64,000 nucleotides of DNA from an uncultured Bacteroidota bacterium (lineage in GTDB: Bacteria; Bacteroidota; Bacteroidia; Bacteroidales; UBA12481): assembly GCA_903851365.1 (NCBI GenBank), contig CAINOB010000018.1, positions 1-64,000 of the forward strand, in the 5' to 3' direction. The notes under the pieces are model-generated. The model did no database searches. It saw only the letters and a program-made list of their open reading frames with translations, and was not told where the DNA came from. The translations under genes were made by a program, and so were the position numbers. Positions 27,301 through 35,380 of the stretch are shown piece by piece (position 1 is the stretch's first letter; the number at the start of each line of letters is the position of its first letter).

Positions 27301-27439
27301 AGTCATCTTCAAAACTTTCATAAGTTGCATTGATCACCTGAAAAAAGGAGAGGAACTCCGGTGGGAGGTTTTCAATCGATCCAAAATGCCTTTTTACCTG
27401 GCGCGCCAATAATTTATTCCACTTGATCTCCATTTTCAA
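24344..27439 (-). CDS. hybrid sensor histidine kinase with PAS domains and two receiver domains
   Basis: A 1031-residue soluble hybrid kinase. Order: an N-terminal helical region (about 1-120), a PAS domain with a cysteine-rich stretch ending CPVCDLGQEVDNS, two further PAS/PAC domains (about 250-385 and 390-500), HisKA with His528 in NMSHEIRTPLNG, HATPase (NAVKF, DSGIGI, GGTGLGLTIS), then two receivers with phospho-acceptors near Asp812 and Asp961. No membrane segment is seen, so sensing is cytoplasmic. It follows the FIST gene by 4 bp, suggesting that FIST supplies a ligand signal to the kinase. No separate output regulator is adjacent. Confidence 0.93.
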   Translation of the reverse strand: MKMEIKWNKLLARQVKRHFGSIENLPPEFLSFFQVINATYESFEDDSKLLENSIEISSQELRDAFEKQKLDVESQKETINKINQAIQALNPSVEANSDENKPASPDSGALFDSLIQLIEERRRMEDQIKESETLQRSLLENVSVGIMIVDPETRIIERVNTFASVLIGAEKETIEGSKCRLYLCSSTQDECPVCDLGQEVDNSDRTLLRADKTTLPILKTVKRIIIQGKEKLLESFVDISVQKEAEEALQNERSRFRTIIDLIPDGVYVKDTKGRKTLANPMEVQFSGKDSEEEIIGKTDFELLPETEADRSLKEDRFVLDTGQSILNIDGHLLDKSGKHYWFLGSKVPLRDAHGKITGIVGVTHDITLRQQAENELNQVSARLALATRAGGVGVWEYDLTNDKLLWDEQMFALYGLDKNGFAGAYETWLSAIHPDDVQARDEEIQMAISGTKEFDTEFRVLWPDGSIHNIRALAIVQRDETGTPLRMIGTNWDITEQKKTEATLLIAKEEADIASRAKSEFLANMSHEIRTPLNGIIGFTDLLLKTPLNKIQQQYAENANTSGHGLLGIINDILDFSKIEAGRMELDLIKTDIRELAGQTTDIVKYHASKKGLELLLDVQHDIPRYAITDPIRLKQILVNLLGNAVKFTNSGEVELVVTFSKVDETRGNFTFVVRDSGIGISEEQQKQLFTAFTQADSSTTRKFGGTGLGLTISRMLAEKMGSKIEIQSQFGIGSTFHFTLATEYLASEKSEFDDLSNIKRVLLIDDNENSRQIIQKIFKEWGIEFAGLGSGIAALDYLENTQPFDVILVDYHMPFHNGIETIRMIREQLNLTPEKQPIILLHNSSDDIQIHEECKKLGVVFSIAKPVKSQELQCYLKSIGMQPVDGGKSNPQKTAQAALVLPPDKFPVILIAEDVLMNRVLATILIKQMVPNVTVLEAKSGREASDMAISARPDLILMDVQMPEISGIEATREIRDFEADKNLRIPIIALTAGAIKGEKEKCLEAGMDDFLTKPVDRDALYKILKRYLS

Positions 27440-27443
27440 TCAA

Positions 27444-28586
27444 TTAAACTTCTTTGAAAACAGTAATGGTCATGGTTTGATTGTGAAGTTCGCAATGTTG
27501 CTCGAAAGGTTTGATCGGGCAGATCTCGCCATAGGAATAAAACCCTCCCATGATGGTGTTTTTGCCGATCACTTCGCGAATTATTTCAAGTTCTTCTTCG
27601 ATCCGCTGTTTTAAAACCAGTTTTCTACCGACACAACTGATGAGAATCGCCAGATCGGGATCGGAATTCTGGAGACTGATTTTTGACATTTCTGCAGCAC
27701 CAGCTGCCCCGTCGATCAGTTTTTCGAAATTGGCTTTCATGAGCCTTACCTGTTCCCCCTGAGGAATGTCACCGGCAAAAATCATGCTTCCATCAGCTTC
27801 ATTGACTGATAGAACGGTTCGAACCACTGAAGTTTCCGAATCTTTTAAACGCAGGCTTAAGGGGAATCGTAGTGCCGAAGCTGGAAGGTTGGCTGCATGT
27901 TCTCCGAGATATCGTTTGTAGAGTTGTAGAGCTGATTGACCATCAAGCTCATATAGAATATTTCCTTTAGATAAAGTAACCTCGCGATCGACGCCAAAAG
28001 AATCCCAACCGCCTATCGAACCATAGCCCACTCGGAGGTGTTCGCCGTAGAAGCCTATTGCCAGGACCAGGTTTTTTACGCCGGCTTTATTATTTACAAT
28101 AACCGTTTCGCTGAATTTGTCCTGATCACCGGCCAAACCGCCTGTTACGGGGATTTTGTCGTTAAGCTTGCTGTTTAAGCCTTTGGTAAGTTCACTGCCG
28201 TTGATGTTTAATCCTTCGGAGAGGATCATTACATGAACCAGTTGTTCCTTTGTAAGCTTGTCTGCAAGTTTTTCCCCAATACTAAAACTCTCTTCCATCG
28301 AAGAAATTGGCTCGGAGACTATGGCAACAGTAGTTTTTTCGAACCAGACAGCGGTACAAACAATGTTATCGTTAAATATTTCTTCCTGGCATATATCCCC
28401 GGATGTCGAGCATCCAATAACTTGTGCCTGGGGGTAATAATTTCTGATATAATTAATATGCTGTTCTTCTTTAAGGAGTTCTTTATTTCCAAAAAGAAAG
28501 ACCAGCCGGGCCAACTGGCCAAGGTTATTATCAACTTTTTTTATCCATCCGGTGGTTTCGGAGTACAGTAATTGTTCAGCTTTCAT
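27444..28586 (-). CDS. FIST domain sensory protein
   Basis: A 380-residue protein with the FIST N and FIST C arrangement. Visible features are ARLVFLFGNKELL and VIGCSTSGDICQEEIF in the N domain, VTGGLAGDQDKFSETVIV and HLRVGYGSIGGWDSFG in the middle, and GGFYSYGEICPIKPFEQHCELHN at the C-terminus, the hallmark of the FIST C domain. FIST domains are predicted to bind small ligands such as amino acids. It is encoded 4 bp upstream of the hybrid kinase and is likely its accessory sensor, by operon context. Confidence 0.92.
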   Translation of the reverse strand: MKAEQLLYSETTGWIKKVDNNLGQLARLVFLFGNKELLKEEQHINYIRNYYPQAQVIGCSTSGDICQEEIFNDNIVCTAVWFEKTTVAIVSEPISSMEESFSIGEKLADKLTKEQLVHVMILSEGLNINGSELTKGLNSKLNDKIPVTGGLAGDQDKFSETVIVNNKAGVKNLVLAIGFYGEHLRVGYGSIGGWDSFGVDREVTLSKGNILYELDGQSALQLYKRYLGEHAANLPASALRFPLSLRLKDSETSVVRTVLSVNEADGSMIFAGDIPQGEQVRLMKANFEKLIDGAAGAAEMSKISLQNSDPDLAILISCVGRKLVLKQRIEEELEIIREVIGKNTIMGGFYSYGEICPIKPFEQHCELHNQTMTITVFKEV

Positions 28587-28627
28587 TATGAGGGGTTCAT
28601 ATTGTTTCAGATCGCTGAGTGAAGATA

Positions 28628-28662
28628 TAAAAAAACCCGCAGAACGAAAGCTCTGCGGGTTT
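28628..28662 (-). terminator. rho-independent terminator of the Ala/Pro/Lys-rich gene
   Basis: An 11-bp perfect stem (AAACCCGCAGA with TCTGCGGGTTT) has an 8-nt loop. On the minus strand it is followed by seven T. It lies 36 bp beyond the stop of the gene at 28699 and before the FIST start. Confidence 0.92.
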
Positions 28663-28698
28663 ACCCAAAAACCATAAAGAAATGAGAACCGAATTCGA

Positions 28699-29043
28699 TT
28701 ATTTCTTCACTGGAGGAGTGGTAGCTGTAGTTTTAGCTGCAGTTTTAGCGGCTGGTTTAGCGGCTGGTTTTGCAGGTGTAGTTGCTGCTGCTGCTGGTTT
28801 AGCTGCAGGTGTTGTGGTAGCTGCTGCTGCTGGTTTAGCTGCAGGAGTTGCTGGTTTAGCAGCAGGAGTTGCAGTGGTAGCTGCTGGCTTAGCTACTGGA
28901 GTTGCAGTTGTTGCGGCTGGTTTAGCAGCTGGTTTTGCAGTCTCGGTTTTTACAGGTTTCTTAACTTCCTGTTTAACCTGAGCGTTTACTGCTACTACTC
29001 CGAAAACCAATGCTAGGCTTAATACTAATGCTAATTTTTTCAT
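28699..29043 (-). CDS. secreted Ala/Pro/Lys/Thr-rich repeat protein
   Basis: A 114-residue protein with a signal peptide (about 1-21, KKLALVLSLALVFGVVAVNA). The mature part is made almost only of Ala, Pro, Lys and Thr in tandem variants such as AAKPAATTATP and AAKPAAAATTTP. It is cationic and probably unstructured in the periplasm, reminiscent of histone-H1-like tails but exported. The start MKKLALV at 29041-29043 is chosen over an upstream in-frame ATG with no signal character. A strong terminator follows. Function unknown; the repeats may vary in number. Confidence 0.75.
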   Translation of the reverse strand: MKKLALVLSLALVFGVVAVNAQVKQEVKKPVKTETAKPAAKPAATTATPVAKPAATTATPAAKPATPAAKPAAAATTTPAAKPAAAATTPAKPAAKPAAKTAAKTTATTPPVKK

Positions 29044-29119
29044 TGTTTTATTTTTTTTAGTAATTGATGGATCAAAGGTGCACTGACAATTATGAAGGAA
29101 TCGTGAAGATTTTAGCTTG

Positions 29120-30457
29120 TCAGGATAACTTAACATAAATTAACGGAAAAGTTATCCTGAATATCGACCCCTGATCCTCTTCCGAGGTGGCTTCAATTAC
29201 TATATGATGGTAATCTGCAATGGTTTTCACGATGGAGAGACCCAATCCGAACCCTTCGGAATTATCCTGCCTGATACGCTTAAACCGATCAAAAATAAAA
29301 GGAATTTGATCGGGATTAATACCAATGCCGTTATCCAAGACCTCAATGGTCAGCCCGGTTTCATTTTGCTGGCTTTTTATCTTCACAAAACCTCCGTCGC
29401 GATTATATTTTATTGCGTTGCTGACCATATTGAAAATCATGATCTGGATAAGTGACTTGTTTATATTGGTAATCGTAGTATCGGGTGCGACCAGATTCTC
29501 AATCGAAATATTTTTAATTGCTGCGCGGTCCTCAATATCAGAAATGATGTCCTCGATAAGATCGAAAACCTGAAAAGTCTCTTTTTTAGGATACTGGTCA
29601 TTTTCGATACGGGAAATCAACAGTAGTGCCTTGATAATCTGCTGTAACCGGTATACCTGATACTGCATATCTGCTACTGCGGGCGCAAGACGCTGAGGTA
29701 GCTGCGGTGAGGTGGCGAAATTTTCCATCTTAGTCTGAATCACCGACATCGGGGTCATCAATTCATGAGAAACATCGGCTGTAAATTTTCTTTGTGTAGC
29801 CAGTATGGACGTTACTTTCATCATCAATTCATTGATTGCCTTATTCAGATAGGCAAAATCCGTGGTGGAAGTCTTAAGCTCAGAATAATCAAAGGTTTCA
29901 GGAGACACCGTCTTTTTGAGCTTGGGAATGATGATGTGGTTCAAAGGCCTTAACATCAGTTTGTTGATTCCGATATCGAACAATATCGTTATGAGTAATA
30001 CCAGCAAAACGGTGGCAATGGAAAACAGACTGATGGTATCCTTGAAATCAGAAATGAACTGGATATTCCGACCGATCTCCAACGAGTAATTCTGATTTTC
30101 GATCGTAAAATAATAGGATAGGGTACGATAGTCGAATTCCTCTCCTTCGATTTCCCGCACGACGGTAGCGTAGGAAGCCTCTTTTACCGCTGGCTGGGCG
30201 GTCAGGTTAATCACAATATACTCTTCCTTGAGCATATTATAACTTGCATAGGCACTGTCCTGCTCCTCCGTTAAAAAGGAGCGGATTCCGATATTGTTAA
30301 CGATCGCCAGGGTTTTATCCTTCATTTTCCGCAGGTCGCGGTCGGTATGATTAGTGGCAATGGTATCGAAGAATTGTTCCAGGACGATAAGAACCAATAA
30401 AAAGATGACGATCTTTGATATCGCTCCGATCAGGGCAAGTTTTAATTCGAGTTTCAT
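29120..30457 (-). CDS. sensor histidine kinase (two-component, BaeS/RstB-like)
   Basis: A 445-residue inner-membrane kinase. Membrane segments are at about 7-29 and 142-165 with a 110-residue periplasmic domain between them. HisKA has His231 in FTADVSHELMTPMSVI, followed by HATPase motifs NAIKYNRDGG, DNGIGINPDQ and GFGLGLSIVK. It is divergent from its presumed partner regulator at 30489 with only 31 bp between starts, so their promoters must overlap or lie partly inside coding sequence. The stimulus is unknown. Confidence 0.93.
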   Translation of the reverse strand: MKLELKLALIGAISKIVIFLLVLIVLEQFFDTIATNHTDRDLRKMKDKTLAIVNNIGIRSFLTEEQDSAYASYNMLKEEYIVINLTAQPAVKEASYATVVREIEGEEFDYRTLSYYFTIENQNYSLEIGRNIQFISDFKDTISLFSIATVLLVLLITILFDIGINKLMLRPLNHIIIPKLKKTVSPETFDYSELKTSTTDFAYLNKAINELMMKVTSILATQRKFTADVSHELMTPMSVIQTKMENFATSPQLPQRLAPAVADMQYQVYRLQQIIKALLLISRIENDQYPKKETFQVFDLIEDIISDIEDRAAIKNISIENLVAPDTTITNINKSLIQIMIFNMVSNAIKYNRDGGFVKIKSQQNETGLTIEVLDNGIGINPDQIPFIFDRFKRIRQDNSEGFGLGLSIVKTIADYHHIVIEATSEEDQGSIFRITFPLIYVKLS

Positions 30458-30488
30458 GGTTTAAATTTAGGAAGTTATCCAGAGAAAG

Positions 30489-31172
30489 ATGAATATCCTG
30501 ATTATTGAAGATGAAAAGCCACTATCCGACGAGATAAAAAAATATCTCGAACAGGAAGGCTATTCATGCGATGAAGCCCACACCGGGCGGCTGGCTTCGG
30601 AGAAGATATTTATAAATACCTATGATGTAGTGCTTTTAGATCTGGGTTTGCCGGACTATGACGGGATCGACCTTTTAAAAGAGATGATCAAGGCCAAGAG
30701 CGACAGTGCGGTAATAATCCTGTCGGCCCGAACATCGCTTGATGATAAAATCAAGGGTCTCGATCTGGGTGCCGATGATTATTTGCCAAAACCTTTTTCA
30801 TTGCTGGAACTAAAATCGCGCATTTTGGCTGTCATTCGCCGGCGGCATGGCATAAAGGGTAACCTGGTCAGAATTAATGAGCTTGATATTGATCTTGATA
30901 AGCGGGTGGCTTTATGCAGGGGAAAGCAGCTGCCGCTCACGCGCAAAGAGTATGACATTCTGGTTTTCCTGGTGTTGAATAAGGACCGCGTGGTCACCCG
31001 GCTGCAGATATCGGAACATATCTGGGGCGACATTATCGAAGAGAACTACAACTCCAATTATATTGATGTCCATATCAAGAACCTGCGCAAGAAGATCTCC
31101 GATGAGTCGGGGGCTGACTACCTGGAGACGGTGAGGGGGGTGGGGTTTAGGTTCAATTCAGTGGAGGAATGA
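30489..31172 (+). CDS. OmpR family response regulator
   Basis: A 227-residue regulator with receiver domain 1-115 (acidic pair IIEDE at 5-9, phospho-acceptor Asp51 in VVLLDLGLPDYDG, Lys in YLPKPF) and a C-terminal winged helix with LTRKEYDILVFLVLNKDRVV and the recognition segment NYIDVHIKNLRKKI. It is divergent from the BaeS-like kinase and probably controlled by it. A MITE-like element starts 12 nt after its stop codon. Confidence 0.95.
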   Translation: MNILIIEDEKPLSDEIKKYLEQEGYSCDEAHTGRLASEKIFINTYDVVLLDLGLPDYDGIDLLKEMIKAKSDSAVIILSARTSLDDKIKGLDLGADDYLPKPFSLLELKSRILAVIRRRHGIKGNLVRINELDIDLDKRVALCRGKQLPLTRKEYDILVFLVLNKDRVVTRLQISEHIWGDIIEENYNSNYIDVHIKNLRKKISDESGADYLETVRGVGFRFNSVEE

Positions 31173-31184
31173 AGTGAGAGGGTT

Positions 31185-31366
31185 GAGATTCGAAGGCCAG
31201 TGTTGAATGCTGAAATTACAAGATCAGAGATATGCCGTTGTTTGGAGGAAGGTCACCTGCATAAATTCGTGGTCAGGGACGGGGTCCCCGCCTCCGCGGG
31301 GATGACAACTCTTCGAGGGAAACTTGATTTTGGAAGTTCAAAATTCAAAATTGGCCCTCGAATCTC
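31185..31366. mobile_element. MITE-like element, copy 1 (complete, inverted ends)
   Basis: A 182-bp segment between convergent genes. Its two ends are imperfect inverted repeats of about 42 bp, both starting GAGATTCGA and continuing with matched GGCCA and TTGAAT blocks. In the centre is a hairpin TCCCCGC-CTCC-GCGGGGA flanked by GACGGGG and TGACAAC. Related copies are at 36739 (core only) and 56974. No coding capacity is seen. The right end overlaps the 3' end of the LytTR regulator gene. Confidence 0.7.
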
Positions 31367-32103
31367 ATCTTTGAAGTGAGCTCCTCTCGTCTTGATCTGG
31401 AAATCGGAACTGAAGATCCGTCGCTCATCTTGAGGTAGCCGCCGTCGCGCTTGACGAGGGTCTGGATGTGGTTGAGGTTGACGAGGTGCGACTGATGGGT
31501 GCGGATGAAGCCGCAGGATTCCAGTGCAGCCTCAAAATCCTTGAGGGTACGGGATACGAGAATTTCCTTTTTATTCTCGAGAATGAATCGGGTATAGTTT
31601 GATTCGGCTTGGCAGCGGATGATCTGCCGAATAGGTATAAAGTCGACTTTATCCTCCTGGGGCAGGGCGATACGTTTATCCTGCTCGTGGCGGTTCTGGT
31701 TGTCAACGAGGTTCTTAAGCCGCAAATTTTCCTCTTTCAGGTTAATAGCATCCGTTGCCTTGGTTACGCTTTCGATCAGCTTGTAAATATCCACCGGTTT
31801 GAGGAGGTAGTCGAGGGCATTGAATTGGAATGCTTTGAAAGCATATTCGTCGTAAGCTGTGACAAAGATGATTGCGAACCGAATGTTTTCCAGCTTTTCC
31901 AGCATTTCGAAAATATCACCGCCCGGCATACGGACATCGAGAAAAACCAGCTCGGGATCGAGAGTATTGATCTGATTCAGAGCATCCTCATTGGTGGAGG
32001 CTTCGCCGATTACCTGCACCTGCGGGCAATAGCGGTGAAGCAGACCGGTGAGGTTTTCGCGGTTGGCGGCTTCATCATCAACGATCAGGGAGCGGATTTT
32101 CAT
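31345..32103 (-). CDS. LytTR family response regulator
   Basis: A 252-residue regulator with a receiver domain (DDE near 9-11, phospho-acceptor Asp56 in ELVFLDVRMPGG, Lys in YLLKPVDI) and a C-terminal LytTR DNA-binding domain (about 145-245), recognised by RCQAESNYTRFILENKKEIL, SCGFIRTHQSHLVNL and VKRDGGYLKMSDG. It shares one base with the start of the LytS-like kinase, so the pair is coupled. Its last seven residues (MRFEGQF) and stop codon are encoded by the inverted end of the MITE-like element, so the native C-terminus was probably slightly different. Confidence 0.93.
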   Translation of the reverse strand: MKIRSLIVDDEAANRENLTGLLHRYCPQVQVIGEASTNEDALNQINTLDPELVFLDVRMPGGDIFEMLEKLENIRFAIIFVTAYDEYAFKAFQFNALDYLLKPVDIYKLIESVTKATDAINLKEENLRLKNLVDNQNRHEQDKRIALPQEDKVDFIPIRQIIRCQAESNYTRFILENKKEILVSRTLKDFEAALESCGFIRTHQSHLVNLNHIQTLVKRDGGYLKMSDGSSVPISRSRREELTSKMRFEGQF

Positions 32104-35100
32104 CAGTCGGGTTTTTGCATCGGCAGTCTAAAGATAACGGTTGTCCCGGAAGATTCTTTGCTATCGGCGGTTTCATCAGGCACCGGCAAAACCTCTACGG
32201 AAACATCATCGCCATATTGCTCCTTCATCAGCTGGATGCGTTGGCGGGTGAGTTTCCAGCCCTGACCCAGACCGCCGTTTCCGGTAGTGGTTCCGGGGTG
32301 ATATCCGGGGCCATTATCCGTCACTTTGCATATCAGGTGGTTTTCTTGAACAGTAAAGCTTACTTCGATTTTTCCATTGGTACCCAGAGAGGAAATTCCG
32401 TGCATCACGGCATTTTCCACATGTGGCTGAATAAGCAGCGGTGGCACCTCGATGGCAAATGTATCGATAGCCGGATCGATCGATATCTCAAACTGGAATG
32501 GGAAGCGTAACTGTTCCAATTGCAGGTAGTTGCGAATCATATCAATCTCCTCGTTCAGTCCGATTGCGGGTTTCGACGACTGGGTAAGGATGGTCCTGAC
32601 TAAATCTCCGAATCGGGCGAGAAACAGGTTTGCTTCTTCGATCTGCTTTTTATTGATCAGGTTCTGGATAGAGCTCAGGGCATTGAACAGGAAATGAGGA
32701 TTCATCCGGGAGCGAACGGCATCCACCTCCAGCTGTGCCATCCGGCGTTTCAGTGTCAACCGTTTTTCCTTGCGTTTGGCGCGGATACGGATGGTGAGGA
32801 CAATTACGAAAGCAATTATAAATGATCCACCGAGGGAGAACCAGAAGGTGGTGAGGTTGATGGTTTTAGGCGAGTGAGTGGTGATCCGCGGCCAACTACC
32901 GTAGATGTCAAGCCTACTGAAATCTGTACTATAATCACCTATGCGGGAATCGCGGTCAATGATGATATCAGCCTGCGGTAAAGTTTTCAGATAGACCCGA
33001 AGAGCATCATTAATTTTGGATCCGCTCAGAATGATAATCGGTTTGTCCTTAAAATCCAAAGCCAACTTGTCGATTTCGGACAGATTATCCTTCATCTGGC
33101 ATATAATCACTTTAGTATCCTTAAGTACATCATAATAAGAGGGAGAGTAATTTCTTAACAGCACTTTATAGCTAACAACGAGTAGCGGTTTATTGACAAG
33201 AATCCAGTTCTGGTCAGTGAAATCCTTGGTGGAGTATTTCCGGCCATTGATATCCTCGAATGTAAAATCCGGAAAAGTTGATCCGATCCGGCTATTTTCG
33301 GTCGACATGAATTTCTGAAGCAATTCATTCTGGTAGGCTGTACCGGGATACAGGTCTGAAAATCTCAGATATCGCTGTTCATAGTCGGGTTCAGGAAACT
33401 TGTCAAGGTCAGTCTCCGCCAGCATGGCCTGGTACCAGTATAGATCCCAGTCATTTAATATAATTGGAGCAAAGTTGAAGTCTTCGCGGCCCGGTGCATA
33501 TCCGAAATTATCGAAAATTTTTGCCCTCCGGTAAGCCTGGACCAGATGGCAGATGAATTCCTTATAAGCATCTGATTTGTAGCCATCCGGATTGTCAAGG
33601 TATTTGATGAACCGGGGAAGGCTGTCGCAGGCATTGAGTTGCTTATCATACCTGACCAAAGCAAATTTCATAACCTGATTGGATAAGTAATTATACTGGT
33701 TCTCAAATTCCATAAATCTCAGGAATTCAGTGCTTAAAAGTTGCTTCTTTTGATTCAGGTAATGCCTGTTTTCCTGGATTGATTGCATAGACTGATCAGC
33801 ATCATTCGATGGGAATTTCCTGGACAATTGGTTGAGGACCATCTGGTCATTCACCGACCTGCAATTGAAGGCGAGTGATTTCGGCTTATCCAGGTCGACC
33901 GAAAAGTTAACCGTATCGCCCCCCATAACAAACAGGTCAATCTGGTTAGGATTACCGGGAGAACGCCATAGGTTCTCGATCGTTTTTTCCTGATAATATA
34001 TCTCGATCTGGCCAGAGGTTACCTCCAAATCAAAATCCAGAGAAAACCTGCCATCCGGATCGAGGGTAATTGGTATTTTTTTCTTTGAAATTCGATTACC
34101 AGGGAGGCAGACAAGGCAGGCAACCACCTTTTTGTCCCCGATATTTAATAAAGTACCGTTTATCTGAACTCTTTTGCTCTTATTACTGGTTCGGTCAGTG
34201 TTGATAATTTCAATATTGGTAAGCTTCTTACGGATTGTGCTATACAGAAATGACGCATCCAAAGCCAACTCCTCTGGGTGATAGCCTGAATAAGCAATTC
34301 TGGAAGGATATCCCGACGATCGGGGCCAGGTTAGTTGCAGATCGGATACCCGGTCATTTTTTTTGTAAAAGTCCTTCTCTTTTTTGGCCGACTGGTATAC
34401 AAATGCCCTACTTATTCTATAGGACTGGATACTATCGGACTGTAAATCTGGCGCATTCCAGATATTGACTCTGGAAATGGTCCGGTCGCCATAATGAAGG
34501 CTGACGGTATCACTCAAAGAGCCGGGAAGTGCGGGAAAAAACTCTTGGATGATCATCATGTAATAATCCTTACTGTATCTGGATTCCAGTCTGTTATAGG
34601 GAAATGACCTTTTAATGTCTGGCATTCTGGTTGCCTGCTGCAGAATGGCATTAAAAACAGAATCGACGCCACTCAATTCCCTGATTTTACCAGCTGAATT
34701 CATGGAGAATGTGATGGGATGATTGATTTCGATATTAAATAAAACATTAAACAAATCCGGGATATGCCCTGAGGGCTTATATTGAAGTTCAGGCGTTGCA
34801 ATTTTGTCGGATATCCATATTCCATCAGAGAAAAATCCCATGAACCTCATGGTTAGCCAATACTGATCTCCGGAAACTTTATCCACTCTGAACTGGTATT
34901 TCCAGGTGGTTTTGGGCCTTCCATAGGTTTCATCCGCTTTGACTGGTGTTGTTATCAGGTCGTAATCAATGATTTCCCCTTTTGTGAAATGGTACTTCAG
35001 CTGCTGCCCGAATCCCGCGTTAAAAAGTCCGCTCAAAAAGATAATTACCCCAATAGCCAATACCTGATACCCAATTGAAGACCAGGACCAATTTTGAATT

Positions 35101-35150
35101 TTGAAATTACAACCTGTAACCTGACGACTGAAACCCGAAACCTTTTTCAT
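32103..35150 (-). CDS. LytS-type histidine kinase with large thioredoxin-like periplasmic region
   Basis: A 1015-residue kinase. After a 27-residue N-terminal extension comes a hydrophobic signal segment (LAIGVIIFLSGLFNAGFGQ), then a periplasmic region of about 700 residues. Residues about 615-745 look like a TlpA/AhpC-type thioredoxin fold (GSTFPDFTFEDINGRKYS) but lack the CxxC. A membrane segment lies near 760-780. The His_kinase domain has His819 in RMNPHFLFNALSS and the LytS-type ATPase motifs (PPLLIQPHVENAVMHG, TDNGPG). It is coupled to the LytTR regulator downstream. The N-terminal extension is encoded by degenerate heptamers. Confidence 0.88.
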   Translation of the reverse strand: MKKVSGFSRQVTGCNFKIQNWSWSSIGYQVLAIGVIIFLSGLFNAGFGQQLKYHFTKGEIIDYDLITTPVKADETYGRPKTTWKYQFRVDKVSGDQYWLTMRFMGFFSDGIWISDKIATPELQYKPSGHIPDLFNVLFNIEINHPITFSMNSAGKIRELSGVDSVFNAILQQATRMPDIKRSFPYNRLESRYSKDYYMMIIQEFFPALPGSLSDTVSLHYGDRTISRVNIWNAPDLQSDSIQSYRISRAFVYQSAKKEKDFYKKNDRVSDLQLTWPRSSGYPSRIAYSGYHPEELALDASFLYSTIRKKLTNIEIINTDRTSNKSKRVQINGTLLNIGDKKVVACLVCLPGNRISKKKIPITLDPDGRFSLDFDLEVTSGQIEIYYQEKTIENLWRSPGNPNQIDLFVMGGDTVNFSVDLDKPKSLAFNCRSVNDQMVLNQLSRKFPSNDADQSMQSIQENRHYLNQKKQLLSTEFLRFMEFENQYNYLSNQVMKFALVRYDKQLNACDSLPRFIKYLDNPDGYKSDAYKEFICHLVQAYRRAKIFDNFGYAPGREDFNFAPIILNDWDLYWYQAMLAETDLDKFPEPDYEQRYLRFSDLYPGTAYQNELLQKFMSTENSRIGSTFPDFTFEDINGRKYSTKDFTDQNWILVNKPLLVVSYKVLLRNYSPSYYDVLKDTKVIICQMKDNLSEIDKLALDFKDKPIIILSGSKINDALRVYLKTLPQADIIIDRDSRIGDYSTDFSRLDIYGSWPRITTHSPKTINLTTFWFSLGGSFIIAFVIVLTIRIRAKRKEKRLTLKRRMAQLEVDAVRSRMNPHFLFNALSSIQNLINKKQIEEANLFLARFGDLVRTILTQSSKPAIGLNEEIDMIRNYLQLEQLRFPFQFEISIDPAIDTFAIEVPPLLIQPHVENAVMHGISSLGTNGKIEVSFTVQENHLICKVTDNGPGYHPGTTTGNGGLGQGWKLTRQRIQLMKEQYGDDVSVEVLPVPDETADSKESSGTTVIFRLPMQKPD
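35054..35142. repeat. degenerate heptamer array at the 5' end of the LytS-like kinase gene
   Basis: About 12 units in 7-nt phase, for example ACCTGAT, ACCCAAT, AATTTTG (twice), AACCTGT, AACCTGA and AACCCGA. The AT-rich part resembles the inner ends of the MITE-like element. It encodes the residues before and at the start of the signal segment. Confidence 0.6.
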
Positions 35151-35210
35151 CTTGTGTGCCTTTTATTTGGCAATTTAAATGTAGGTCAAGGCAATAACGT
35201 TGAGGTGGGT

Positions 35211-35330
35211 GAATGAGCAGTTGGTGGGGGTGGGTTAGTAATTGGAAGTCAGAATAGGGATATTCCTGAATTCGGTACCATTTCTATGGTCGATTTCGAT
35301 CAGGTAGGAGAAAGTGCAGTCGGCAGAATT
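35211..35330 (-). pseudogene. 3' fragment of a duplicated beta-propeller gene
   Basis: On the minus strand the segment about 35330-35235 reads FSYLIEIDHRNGTEFRNIPI and then LTSNY-stop, matching YSYLIEIDPGTGTEVRKIPI near the C-terminus of the beta-propeller protein at 36800-38146. The rest of the gene is missing. From 35211 to 35248 the DNA is 35/38 identical to 38276-38313, after the remnant of another gene. The 307-bp gap between 35150 and 35458 otherwise holds only a palindrome and a promoter box. Confidence 0.65.
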
Positions 35331-35380
35331 TAATCCTTAAGTTTAGCAATCATGATGACCGGGTTGTCATCAGGTTTCAT

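Noticed and set aside
28726..28945. Direct repeats that could be taken for a non-coding satellite
   Set aside because: They are in frame inside a gene with a signal peptide and a terminator, so they are better read as protein repeats.
31609..32265. 218-codon plus-strand frame
   Set aside because: Antisense to the LytTR regulator and the kinase end; no start context and no family.
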